From Maribacter algarum (ex Zhang et al. 2020) (GTDB lineage Bacteria > Bacteroidota > Bacteroidia > Flavobacteriales > Flavobacteriaceae), in assembly GCF_005885635.1 (NCBI RefSeq), contig NZ_VATY01000001.1, positions 1,612,001 to 1,676,000 of the forward strand: a DNA stretch of 64,000 bases, given 5' to 3'. Position numbers and translations under genes: made by a program. The notes beneath the pieces were generated by a model. It was not told the DNA's origin, did not search any database, and worked only from the letters and a program-made list of their open reading frames with translations. Shown piece after piece: positions 1-7,767 of this stretch (its first letter is position 1; each line of letters begins with the position of its first letter).

Positions 1-67
1 CGATTTTTATTGTGATGCTGAGAAACCATATGTATCAATATAAATAATAATTAAAAACTAAAATAGT

Positions 68-616
68 ATGAGCACATTTAATGTTCCTAAAAGAGAAGAA
101 GTAAGTGAAAAAAATCAAGCGATTTTTGATAACCTAGAAAAAGCTTTGGGCTTTGTTCCTAACTTATATGCGACCTATGCACATTCAGAAAACGCATTGG
201 AGAATTACCTAAACCTTAGTGGTTCGAAGACTTCGCTCAACGCAAAACAAAAAGAAGTTGTGAACCTTGCCGTAAGTGAGGTTAATAACTGTACGTACTG
301 TCTTTCTGCGCACACAGCGATTGGTAAAATGAATGGTTTTACCGATGAGCAAATTTTGGAGTTGCGAGGTGGACAGGCGACATTCGATTCAAAATTGAAT
401 GCACTTGCTAAGCTAGCCAAGAATATTACCGAAAATAGAGGAGCTGCTAGTGAAGCCGTAGTTGAGAATTTCTTAAACGAAGGATGGACAAAAGAAAATC
501 TTGTCGACACTATAGTTTTAGTGGGCGATAAAACCATATCGAATTACCTGCACAAGACCACAAATGTACCTGTTGATTTTCCAGCAGTACAGTCTTTGGA
601 AGCCATTGAAGCTTAA
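68..616 (+). CDS. AhpD-like carboxymuconolactone decarboxylase family protein
   Basis: A 182-aa protein of the AhpD/CMD fold. Around residues 71-83 it has the family signature: Glu71, a CxxC pair (Cys75, Cys78) and His82. In AhpD-type alkylhydroperoxidases the Cys pair is the redox centre and the Glu/His relay protons. The first residues are hydrophilic and there is no signal peptide, so it is probably cytosolic. The likely role is peroxide or disulfide chemistry; the physiological substrate cannot be read from sequence. The gene stands alone, about 90 bp upstream of a cupredoxin gene on the same strand. The ATG at 68 is the first in frame after an AT-rich leader. Family assignment is firm, function is inferred. 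Confidence 0.85.
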   Translation: MSTFNVPKREEVSEKNQAIFDNLEKALGFVPNLYATYAHSENALENYLNLSGSKTSLNAKQKEVVNLAVSEVNNCTYCLSAHTAIGKMNGFTDEQILELRGGQATFDSKLNALAKLAKNITENRGAASEAVVENFLNEGWTKENLVDTIVLVGDKTISNYLHKTTNVPVDFPAVQSLEAIEA

Positions 617-708
617 TATGGAAGTATAACGTAGGCTGTCCGTTTGAGCATAGTCAGAAATAAATAGTTTTAAAACGTTCTGGGAAGCCAGAATAAAATC
701 AAGTAATT

Positions 709-1098
709 ATGAAAAAAGTAATAGCAGTAGTAGCACTAGTATTTGGAGTAGCATATTCAGTGAGTGCACAGGATAAAATGATGAAAGGAGAAGTAAGTAC
801 AATTTCTTTAGAACAGACTCCTGGAGAGTTTACTCAAAAACAAATAACGGTTTCAGAAGGAACCTATGTTTTTGAAATCGCAAACAATGCCGTTGGTCAT
901 GACGTGGGCTTTGTATTGGTACCAAAAGGCAAAGATATCAGTAAGCCGGAAAATCATATCCAAACAGCTTATGTAACTGAAGTAGTTGCAACAGGAAAAA
1001 AGCAGACTTCAAAGCCGACAAAATTGGCAAAGGGAGAATATGTATATTTCTGCCCAATGAACCCCACGGCAACAGATAATGCATTGATTGTCAATTAA
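709..1098 (+). CDS. Secreted cupredoxin-domain protein
   Basis: A 129-aa protein with a clear signal peptide (KK followed by a hydrophobic run, cleavage near SVSA-Q at residues 18-21) and a beta-rich cupredoxin-like domain. One copper-ligand candidate is His64 in a GHDVGF context, and the C-terminal loop carries Cys115 and Met117. The second histidine that normally follows the Cys in blue copper proteins is not present: the loop continues with Asn-Pro-Thr-Ala. The site is therefore atypical and may not form a type 1 copper centre. Likely periplasmic. A strong terminator follows directly, so this is the end of a transcription unit. Confidence 0.75.
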   Translation: MKKVIAVVALVFGVAYSVSAQDKMMKGEVSTISLEQTPGEFTQKQITVSEGTYVFEIANNAVGHDVGFVLVPKGKDISKPENHIQTAYVTEVVATGKKQTSKPTKLAKGEYVYFCPMNPTATDNALIVN

Positions 1099-1116
1099 AC
1101 ATGAAATTATTGATAT

Positions 1117-1149
1117 AAAAAAACCCGAGCTTTTGCTCGGGTTTTTTTT
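1117..1149 (+). terminator. Intrinsic terminator after the cupredoxin gene
   Basis: A-run, a perfect 7-bp stem (acccgag / ctcgggt) with a short TTTTG loop, then eight or more T residues. It lies about 20 bp after the cupredoxin stop codon. The A-run and T-run are symmetric, so it may also stop transcripts of the 46-aa lipoprotein gene arriving from the other strand. Confidence 0.9.
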
Positions 1150-1167
1150 ATGCTTAAAAGAAGCTAA

Positions 1168-1308
1168 TTACTCAGTAACAGCTGTCTCAGTTGTTTCTTC
1201 TAACTCTTCTACGATATCCTCGATTTCTCCTTTAACGCTGCAAGAAACTGCAAATAAAGAAACTGCGAATAAGGCTAACATTTTTGGTTTGTTGATAGAA
1301 ATTTTCAT
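1168..1308 (-). CDS. Small lipoprotein, 46 aa
   Basis: Reading the minus strand from an ATG at 1308 gives a 46-residue product. It has a positively charged start (MKISINKPK), a hydrophobic stretch, a lipobox ending in AVSC (Cys23), and then a short, strongly acidic tail rich in Glu and Thr. This layout is typical of a minimal lipoprotein exported and acylated at Cys23. It lies between dinB and the bidirectional terminator at 1117-1149. No function can be assigned. It is supported by the coherent signal peptide and the terminator placement rather than by recognised homology. Confidence 0.6.
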   Translation of the reverse strand: MKISINKPKMLALFAVSLFAVSCSVKGEIEDIVEELEETTETAVTE

Positions 1309-1434
1309 GGTTTAAAGATTTTAGGTTATTAAAATTTGTCTATCTAAAACCACCTTATCTAGATTTTATTGTGAATTATAAATTTATTCGATGAACTGCA
1401 CTTTTAGGAATTATTGTATTTGAAGGGGGTTTTT

Positions 1435-2535
1435 TTAAAAATCGAATTTCAGTTGAACAGAAACTTCTTTCTCCCCGTTAATGGTCTCTTTCCTTTCTGT
1501 GTTTAAATTGGCCAGTGAGATTCCTAGTAATCTAACTGAATTTTCGAGGCTATTTTGGTATAATAAATTTTTGGCAGTTTCGAGGATTAAATCTTTGTCA
1601 GATATAAAGTAAGGGAGGGTCTTACTTCTTGTTTGTAGAGAGAAATCACTGTACTTGATTTTGAGTGTAATTGTTTTACCGGCAATTTTAGACTTTTTAA
1701 GACGACGTTCTAATTCTTGCGCGATATGCTCCAAACGTTCTAGCATGAAGATTTCACTACTTAGATTTTCACTAAATGTGCGTTCGGCCCCAACGGATTT
1801 TGGTATGCGATGAGGTTTTACTTCACTAGTATGAATGCCACGAACTACATGGTAGTAATGGTTTCCGCTCTTACCAAACTTTTGATCTAGAAATTCGAGG
1901 GATTTTGTTTTTAAATCTCTACCGGTGAAAATACCAAGCTTATACATTTTTTCCGCAGTTACCTTTCCGACACCATAGAATTTTCGAATTTCTAAATCTT
2001 CTAAGAATTGAATAACCTCTTCGGGATTTACAGTTTTCTGTCCGTTAGGTTTGTTGTAATCACTAGCAACCTTGGCAATGAATTTATTAATGGAAATACC
2101 TGCAGAAGCAGTTAATTGCAATTCATCAAAAATGCGCTGTCGAATTTCTTGGGCTACCAAAGTTGCTGACGGATTTCCCTTTTTATTTATGGTAACATCT
2201 AAGTAAGCTTCATCTAAGGAAAGTGGTTCCACCAAATCAGTATAATCATAAAAGATCTGTCGAATGGCTTTTGATATTTCTTTATAGCGTTCAAAGTTTG
2301 CCTTTACAAAAATCAATTCAGGACAGTTTCGTTTGGCTATCACACTACTCATGGCACTACGAACCCCAAACTTACGAGCTTCATAGCTTGCGGCGGAGAC
2401 GACCCCTCTTTGCGAACTTCCACCTACTGCAATGGGCTTGCCTCGTAGATCGGGATTGTCTAACTGCTCTACTGAAGCATAGAAGGCATCCATATCGACA
2501 TGAATGATTTTTCGTAAAGGAAAATCCGGTTCCAT
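1435..2535 (-). CDS. dinB: DNA polymerase IV (Y-family)
   Basis: A 366-aa Y-family polymerase. The palm has the metal-binding HVDMDAFYASVE motif (Asp14, Asp16) and the catalytic SLDEAYLD motif (Asp108, Glu109). These are followed by the thumb with helix-hairpin-helix-like sequence (KFYGVGKVTAEKMYKLGI, about residues 185-202) and a little-finger domain. Length is normal for DinB. It carries out error-prone translesion synthesis past damaged bases. The C-terminus ends in a hydrophobic-acidic tail (VQLKFDF) that resembles a sliding-clamp-binding peptide. It is divergent from the CYTH gene, with about 40 bp between starts. No LexA-type operator was recognised in that gap. Confidence 0.95.
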   Translation of the reverse strand: MEPDFPLRKIIHVDMDAFYASVEQLDNPDLRGKPIAVGGSSQRGVVSAASYEARKFGVRSAMSSVIAKRNCPELIFVKANFERYKEISKAIRQIFYDYTDLVEPLSLDEAYLDVTINKKGNPSATLVAQEIRQRIFDELQLTASAGISINKFIAKVASDYNKPNGQKTVNPEEVIQFLEDLEIRKFYGVGKVTAEKMYKLGIFTGRDLKTKSLEFLDQKFGKSGNHYYHVVRGIHTSEVKPHRIPKSVGAERTFSENLSSEIFMLERLEHIAQELERRLKKSKIAGKTITLKIKYSDFSLQTRSKTLPYFISDKDLILETAKNLLYQNSLENSVRLLGISLANLNTERKETINGEKEVSVQLKFDF

Positions 2536-2574
2536 ATCGTAAATTTATTGAACATAAAATTGAAACTCCTAATA

Positions 2575-3042
2575 GTGGTTGAAATAGAACGAAAATTTTT
2601 AGTGAAATCGAATCAATTCAAGGAACAGGCTTCTTCCAAATCACGAATAGTTCAAGGGTTTTTGAATATCCACCCTGAAAGAACCGTAAGAGTTCGGATA
2701 AAGGGAGATTTAGGATTTTTAACTGTTAAGGGAATTTCAAATGCCTCAGGAACTTCGCGATTTGAATGGGAAAAATTAATTGACTTAGAAGAAGCTGAAT
2801 CCCTTTTGGGGCTATGTGAAGAAGGTGTATTGGAAAAAACCAGATATGAAATTCCAATAGGGAAACATACCTATGAGGTTGATGAATTCCATGGGGAGAA
2901 CCAAGGGCTACTCGTTGCCGAGGTTGAACTAAATTCTGAAGATGAGATTTTTGAAAAACCGAATTGGCTTGGAAAAGAAGTTACTGGAATTATTAAATAT
3001 TATAATTCTCAATTGAGTAAGGAGCCCTATAAAAACTGGTGA
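2575..3042 (+). CDS. CYTH domain protein (triphosphate tunnel metalloenzyme)
   Basis: The conserved CYTH signature EIERKFLV (ExExK) begins two residues after a GTG at 2575, giving a 155-aa protein. A TTG further upstream (2548) would add nine unconserved residues, so GTG 2575 is preferred. The beta strands carry the alternating charged residues expected of the tunnel (RTVRVRIKGD, FLTVKG, FEWEKLI, KTRYEIPI, YEVDEFHG, AEVELNSEDE). Members of the family bind and hydrolyse inorganic triphosphate or other triphosphates; the substrate here is unknown. The downstream lipoprotein gene starts 3 bp after the stop, so the two are probably co-transcribed. Confidence 0.85.
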   Translation: MVEIERKFLVKSNQFKEQASSKSRIVQGFLNIHPERTVRVRIKGDLGFLTVKGISNASGTSRFEWEKLIDLEEAESLLGLCEEGVLEKTRYEIPIGKHTYEVDEFHGENQGLLVAEVELNSEDEIFEKPNWLGKEVTGIIKYYNSQLSKEPYKNW

Positions 3043-3045
3043 ATC

Positions 3046-3540
3046 ATGAAAAAAAGTAAAGTTTTGATTCTTGTTACCTTATTTCTCGCGGGCTGTAAAG
3101 AAGTTGTGAACTCGAATTATACTATAACCGATGTCCTTCAAGAGGAGGTAAAATCCGTTAAGGAAATCAAGGAAGAATTGACTTCTAAGGGCTTTGAAAT
3201 CTTTGATTATGTAGACGAGAATACTAAAGATACAGTTGTTATGCAGCAGTATTTTATCGCCTTTTTAAAAAGAGGACCAAACCGTTCACAAAGTAAAGAG
3301 GAAGCAGACAGTTTACAAGCCTTGCATATGGCTCATTTAGGAAAAATGTATGATGAAGGTTATGCAGATATTTCGGGACCTATTGGAGATGACGGAGATA
3401 TTAGGGGTATTACCATCTACAACACGCCATCACAGGAAATGGCCGATAGCTTAGCAAATTCGGATCCGATGGTAAAAGCAGGAAGGTTAATTATTGAAGT
3501 ACATCCATGGTGGGCTGCTAAGGGTTTTCCGCTCCGTTAG
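3046..3540 (+). CDS. YCII-like domain lipoprotein
   Basis: A 164-aa protein starting with a lipoprotein signal peptide with lipobox LAGC (Cys16). After a linker, the C-terminal 100 residues match the YCII-related fold (about residues 68-155): a strand with FIAFLKRGPNR, a helix with the HMAHLGKMYDEG stretch, then SGPIGDDGDIRGI and a closing strand ending in EVHPWW. The His in HMAHL is in the place of the residue usually proposed as catalytic or ligand-binding in YciI. A lipid-anchored YCII domain is unusual compared with the cytosolic family norm. It follows the CYTH gene by 3 bp and ends 1 bp from a convergent gene. Confidence 0.7.
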   Translation: MKKSKVLILVTLFLAGCKEVVNSNYTITDVLQEEVKSVKEIKEELTSKGFEIFDYVDENTKDTVVMQQYFIAFLKRGPNRSQSKEEADSLQALHMAHLGKMYDEGYADISGPIGDDGDIRGITIYNTPSQEMADSLANSDPMVKAGRLIIEVHPWWAAKGFPLR

Positions 3541-3541
3541 G

Positions 3542-3937
3542 TTATTTCGCAAAAACACCTTCTTTTTCTATTAAGGGAATTTCTAAAAGGCTAGCCTCAT
3601 TTACCGTATTCTTTTCAAACACGAATCGTTTTTCATAGATTTTGTTATCCGCATAATAGGTAACAAAAAATTCATTGTTTAGTGCAAGAACATCTTCCTG
3701 AATCAATTCTATCTTTTGGAATGATTTAGCATCAACGACGCCAATGGCGTGCCGCATCAAAGAAGTTTTTCGCTCACCATCATATCCTTTGGAAACAATT
3801 AGCACCATATCGATTTGCGTGGCTCTATTGTTTATGATATATGCATTCCAGTCTTTAGATAAGAATTCTTGATTCCATTCATGAACTGCGGCAACATATA
3901 CGTCTTTGGCAATCGGTATTTCAATATCTTTTTTCAT
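3542..3937 (-). CDS. Conserved hypothetical protein downstream of pheS
   Basis: A 131-aa soluble protein without signal peptide or membrane segment. It is a mix of predicted strands and one helix, with central KGYDGERKTSLMRHA and C-terminal KIYEKRFVFEKNT stretches. I do not recognise a named domain. It lies 57 bp downstream of pheS on the same strand, so it may be co-transcribed. Its stop lies 1 bp from that of the convergent YCII-like lipoprotein gene, leaving no room for a terminator. Confidence 0.75.
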   Translation of the reverse strand: MKKDIEIPIAKDVYVAAVHEWNQEFLSKDWNAYIINNRATQIDMVLIVSKGYDGERKTSLMRHAIGVVDAKSFQKIELIQEDVLALNNEFFVTYYADNKIYEKRFVFEKNTVNEASLLEIPLIEKEGVFAK

Positions 3938-3993
3938 ACCCTGAGAATCAGCTGAATGGGGAATAAAATTAAACCTTGTAGAAAATATTTGAT

Positions 3994-5013
3994 TTACAAA
4001 GCGCCTCTAAACTGTTCTAAGAAGCGAACATCATTTTCACTTAACAAGCGAATATCTGAAATCTGATGTAACAAAAGTGCTATACGATCAATACCCATTC
4101 CAAAAGCGAAACCTGAATATTCCTCTGGGTCAATTCCGCAATTGTTAAGCACATTAGGGTCAACCATACCGCAGCCCATTATTTCTAGCCAACCGGTTCC
4201 TTTGGTCATGCGATAATCGGTTTCGGTCTCTAGACCCCAATAAACATCTACTTCCGCACTAGGTTCCGTAAATGGGAAATATGAAGGTCTAAGCCGTATT
4301 TTTGATTTTCCGAAAAGCTCTGTAGTAAAGAATTGCAGGGTTTGCTTTAAATCTGCAAAGGAAACGTTCTTATCGATGTATAAACCCTCTACTTGGTGAA
4401 AGAAACAGTGTGAGCGTGCTGAAATAGCTTCATTTCTATATACTCTACCAGGTGAAATTGTTCGAATCGGAGGTTTATTATTCTCCATATATCGCACTTG
4501 GACCGATGAGGTATGGGTACGCAACAAAATATCAGGATTTGTTTGAATGAAAAAGGTATCCTGCATATCTCGAGCTGGGTGATACTCTGGAAGGTTCAGT
4601 GCAGTAAAATTATGCCAATCGTCTTCAATTTCAGGACCCTCAGAAACATTGAACCCTATTCTTGAAAAAATCTCAATAATCTGATTTTTAACGATAGAAA
4701 TTGGGTGGCGGGCACCAAGTTCAATGGGTTCGCCCGGTCGTGTTAAATCATTATACACGCCCTGGGATTCAGAGGTGTTATCTAGGCTTTCTTTTAAGGA
4801 ATTTACTTTATCTGTCGCTAGCTTTTGAAGGGTATTAATGGTCTGACCAAATTCTTTTTTTTGATCATTAGCAACATTCTTAAATTCAGCGAAGAACTCT
4901 TTTAATAGTCCCTTTTTTCCTAAGTATTTAATACGGAAGGTTTCGACGGCTTCTTTTGAATCTGCCGTAAACTGCTCCACTTCGACAATATGTTCTTTGA
5001 TTTTGTCAATCAT
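3994..5013 (-). CDS. pheS: Phenylalanyl-tRNA synthetase alpha subunit
   Basis: A 339-aa class II synthetase subunit that charges tRNA-Phe together with PheT, which is not in this window. An N-terminal coiled-coil arm (residues about 1-90) is followed by the catalytic core. Motif 2 lies around [22 protein letters not shown] and motif 3 around [16 protein letters not shown]. The C-terminus (DVRFLEQF) is typical. The start is placed at the ATG at 5013 because the protein then begins MIDKIKEHI, as in other bacterial PheS; an upstream in-frame start would add seven unconserved residues. A candidate -7 element lies just upstream at 5032-5039. Confidence 0.96.
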   Translation of the reverse strand: MIDKIKEHIVEVEQFTADSKEAVETFRIKYLGKKGLLKEFFAEFKNVANDQKKEFGQTINTLQKLATDKVNSLKESLDNTSESQGVYNDLTRPGEPIELGARHPISIVKNQIIEIFSRIGFNVSEGPEIEDDWHNFTALNLPEYHPARDMQDTFFIQTNPDILLRTHTSSVQVRYMENNKPPIRTISPGRVYRNEAISARSHCFFHQVEGLYIDKNVSFADLKQTLQFFTTELFGKSKIRLRPSYFPFTEPSAEVDVYWGLETETDYRMTKGTGWLEIMGCGMVDPNVLNNCGIDPEEYSGFAFGMGIDRIALLLHQISDIRLLSENDVRFLEQFRGAL

Positions 5014-5031
5014 AATTTTGCGATAGAATGG

Positions 5032-5039
5032 CAAATTTA
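5032..5039 (-). promoter_or_regulatory. Candidate -7 promoter element of pheS
   Basis: On the minus strand this reads TAAATTTG, an exact fit to the Bacteroidota -7 consensus TAnnTTTG. It lies about 20 bp upstream of the pheS ATG, which would give a very short 5' UTR. No clear TTG -33 box is seen at the usual distance, so the call is tentative. Confidence 0.4.
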
Positions 5040-5125
5040 AAACTTTATAACCAGTATGTCATTGGAAGCTTCCAAAAAACCACATTTATCTATTTACAAA
5101 TGCCGTTGCATGAGAAAAATTAGTC

Positions 5126-6991
5126 TTAAACCTTATCCTTCACATTTTGCATAATCCATTTTAGACACTCGTCAAATGTATTGAAAATATGTTCTTCAGG
5201 AATTAAGTCAGGGATGATATCAATGCGTTCCATCATATATCGAGGCTGTTTTTGAAGATCAACGAATAAAACGGATATGTTATTTTTAATTAACTCATAG
5301 AGTACTTCTTCCATGGCATATAATCCTGATTGATCCATGTAAGGAGTACGTCCTAAGCGAATAATAACGGCATCGGCATCATTAGGTATTTGGTCTGCCA
5401 AAGCCTGGAATTCTGTGGTGGAACCAAAGAATAAAGGGCCTTTGAGGTGTTTGATAAAAACTTGATCGCGAAGATTTTCGGGAAAACCCATCTCGTCGTC
5501 CCATGCTTCCTCTTCCGCTAGCGTTTTGACATCAGAACGTCTTGCGGTAAGATCCCCCATTTTTTTCATAAACATCAATGAGGCAATGACAAGGCCTACA
5601 CCAACCGCATAAACCAAATCCCACACGGATGACAATACAAGAACAACCAACATTATGATTACTTCCGAGCTTAGCGGAATAGGCCCTAATTTAATATCCT
5701 TAGGCATATTTGGTATCGCTTTTAGTCCTTTGTAATCCATAACTCCAATACCTACAGTAATTAGAATACCTGCCAAGACTGCGGCTGGAATTTGTGAAGC
5801 AACAGGGGCAAGGGAAAGCATCACAATAAGCAAAATGATACTTGCAATCATACCCGATAACTTTGTTTTACCACCTGCATTGATATTTACAACAGTTCGT
5901 ATGGTTGCTCCTGCTCCAGGAATACCTCCGAATACCGCTGCAATACTATTTCCAATACCTTGTCCTATCAATTCTCTGTTTGGTTTGTGTTTTGTCTTTG
6001 TCATGTTATCAGCGATGACCGATGTAAGCAAAGAATCAATGGATCCTAAGAGGGCCAAAGCTAATGCTGCTACCAAATAAGGCGAAATAGAATTTAAATC
6101 GAATTGCGTAAAAATTTCAAAGTTGGGTAATGGAAAACCGGAAGGTATTTCTTCTATAGGTATATAATTTAAATTAAAAGCATAGGCTACCCCTGATACT
6201 ACTAACAAACCGACTAATGTGCTCGGTATTATGGTAGTAATTCTTTTAAATCCGTAAATAATGATGATTGTTGAGAGCGCCAGAAGTAGTTCCAGCCATT
6301 TGATATTTTTTAGTGCTCTAGGTAATATTTTTAGAGTGCCAATGACACCTGATGCCTCTTTTTTTGCCAAGGTTCTTGCCTCCTTAGCTGTACTTTCTTC
6401 ATTAATCTCATTTACTCGATCAACTGTTCCAACAAAGTCTTGAACATTCAAAACATCTTCGCCTACTTCCTCTTTCAAGATATTCTTCAGAATGACTTCC
6501 TGAGCTTCCGGAACAAATTGATTTACAAATTGAGTATCTTCTTTCGGATAATACCCAATCGCAGGAAGTATTTGTGTTATTAAAATAATAATTCCAATCG
6601 CAGTCATAAATCCTGAAACTACAGGATAGGGAATGTATTTAATATACATACCAATACCCGTAAGGCCAAGTACAATTTGAATTAAGCCGGCTAAAAGAAA
6701 AACGACTAGAATTGTAGGCAGTGCTTGGGAGACACTACCATCATTCGCAGCAATAATTCCTGCAATGACTACCATACTTACTGCGGTCATAGGTGCCGTT
6801 GGCCCAGAAATTTGAGTTGGAGTTCCTCCAAAAAGAGCAGCAAAAAAACTTATAAAAATAGCTCCATATAACCCTGCGCTAGGTCCTAGTCCTGAACTTA
6901 CCCCAAAAGCAAGGGCTAAGGGCAATGCGACAATACCAGCTGTAATTCCTCCAAAGAGGTCACCTCGAAGATTGGAGAAGAGATTTTTCAT
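5126..6991 (-). CDS. SulP family anion transporter with STAS domain (621 aa)
   Basis: An inner-membrane SulP/SLC26-type permease with many hydrophobic segments from residue about 15 to 480 and a C-terminal cytoplasmic STAS domain (about 500-615: KGPLFFGSTTEF, VIIRLGRTPYMDQSG). The SulP signature region near residues 55-75 (FGGTPTQISGPTAPM) is present. An extra hydrophilic loop of about 60 residues sits between transmembrane segments near residues 150-215 (PEAQEVILKNILKEEVGEDV and following); the 542-aa paralogue lacks it. Sulfate, bicarbonate and other anions are all possible. Adjacency to a carbonic anhydrase favours bicarbonate. It is separated from that gene by a terminator and so has its own promoter. 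Confidence 0.9.
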   Translation of the reverse strand: MKNLFSNLRGDLFGGITAGIVALPLALAFGVSSGLGPSAGLYGAIFISFFAALFGGTPTQISGPTAPMTAVSMVVIAGIIAANDGSVSQALPTILVVFLLAGLIQIVLGLTGIGMYIKYIPYPVVSGFMTAIGIIILITQILPAIGYYPKEDTQFVNQFVPEAQEVILKNILKEEVGEDVLNVQDFVGTVDRVNEINEESTAKEARTLAKKEASGVIGTLKILPRALKNIKWLELLLALSTIIIIYGFKRITTIIPSTLVGLLVVSGVAYAFNLNYIPIEEIPSGFPLPNFEIFTQFDLNSISPYLVAALALALLGSIDSLLTSVIADNMTKTKHKPNRELIGQGIGNSIAAVFGGIPGAGATIRTVVNINAGGKTKLSGMIASIILLIVMLSLAPVASQIPAAVLAGILITVGIGVMDYKGLKAIPNMPKDIKLGPIPLSSEVIIMLVVLVLSSVWDLVYAVGVGLVIASLMFMKKMGDLTARRSDVKTLAEEEAWDDEMGFPENLRDQVFIKHLKGPLFFGSTTEFQALADQIPNDADAVIIRLGRTPYMDQSGLYAMEEVLYELIKNNISVLFVDLQKQPRYMMERIDIIPDLIPEEHIFNTFDECLKWIMQNVKDKV

Positions 6992-7044
6992 AGGTATGAT
7001 TTAAGTAAATTTTGAACGATTGAAAGATAGTATATTTTGACAAA

Positions 7045-7076
7045 AGAAAAAGCCAATGCAACTGCATTGGCTTTTA
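7045..7076 (-). terminator. Terminator between carbonic anhydrase and the 621-aa SulP gene
   Basis: A perfect 10-bp stem (agccaatgca / tgcattggct with a two-base loop) is flanked by A and T runs. On the minus strand the T-rich tail reads TTTTTCTTTT, so it ends the carbonic anhydrase transcript. It shows that the two SulP genes around it are in separate transcription units. Confidence 0.88.
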
Positions 7077-7096
7077 TATTCTATAGTCCTAATAGC

Positions 7097-7723
7097 CTAA
7101 ATAAAAGCCACTTTTCCATTACTGATATCATAAATGGCACCAACTATTTTTATTTCACCGTTGTCTTCCATTTCTTTTAAAACAGGACTCAAACTGCGTG
7201 TATCTTCGATAGTTAGCAGTACATTATTACGTACTACATCATTTACAAAATCACCATTTTTGGAATTTCTCTGACCGGCATCAGTTGGTTCTGTAGTTGC
7301 TCTTACTGCAGGCTTTATTTTATGTAACAAAGTAGTTAAATTCCCCATTTTAGCGTCGTCACAAGCACCTTTGACAGCGCCACATGCGGTATGGCCAAGT
7401 ATTACAAATACTTTGGTGCCAGCTAACTTACAAGCAAATTCAACACTTCCAAGAAGGTCTTCGTTAACAATATTGCCAGCTACTCTTGCACTAAAAATAT
7501 CCCCGACACCTTGGTCAAAAATTAATTCGGCAGATACTCTTGAGTCAATGCAACTAAGTACTGTCGCAAAGGGATATTGACCAGTGGCCGTGTCGTTTAC
7601 TTGATCTAATAAATTACGGTTTGCCATCTTACTGGCAACAAACCTTTCATTTCCCTCTTTTAGGAGTTGAATTGCTATATCAGGGGTAATTGCCGCCTGC
7701 GTTTCTTGTGTATGTGCTTTCAT
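7097..7723 (-). CDS. Beta-class carbonic anhydrase
   Basis: A 208-aa beta-carbonic anhydrase catalysing reversible CO2 hydration. All zinc-site residues are visible: Cys58 in CIDSR with the Asp60-Arg62 dyad, then His111 and Cys114 in GHTACGAVKGA. There is no signal peptide, so it acts in the cytosol. It starts 44 bp downstream of the 524-aa SulP gene on the same strand and is very probably co-transcribed with it. A terminator follows its stop. Co-expression with a SulP carrier suggests coupling of bicarbonate uptake to CO2/bicarbonate interconversion, as proposed for SulP proteins linked to carbonic anhydrases; this is inference. Confidence 0.95.
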   Translation of the reverse strand: MKAHTQETQAAITPDIAIQLLKEGNERFVASKMANRNLLDQVNDTATGQYPFATVLSCIDSRVSAELIFDQGVGDIFSARVAGNIVNEDLLGSVEFACKLAGTKVFVILGHTACGAVKGACDDAKMGNLTTLLHKIKPAVRATTEPTDAGQRNSKNGDFVNDVVRNNVLLTIEDTRSLSPVLKEMEDNGEIKIVGAIYDISNGKVAFI

Positions 7724-7767
7724 TTTGTATTTTTTTTAAGTAAAAACGTTTATTGTTTGAATATGAA

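Noticed and set aside
1088-1315. Plus-strand 75-aa frame downstream of the cupredoxin gene
   Set aside because: It runs through a strong terminator and is the antisense of the 46-aa lipoprotein gene, which has a clear signal peptide.
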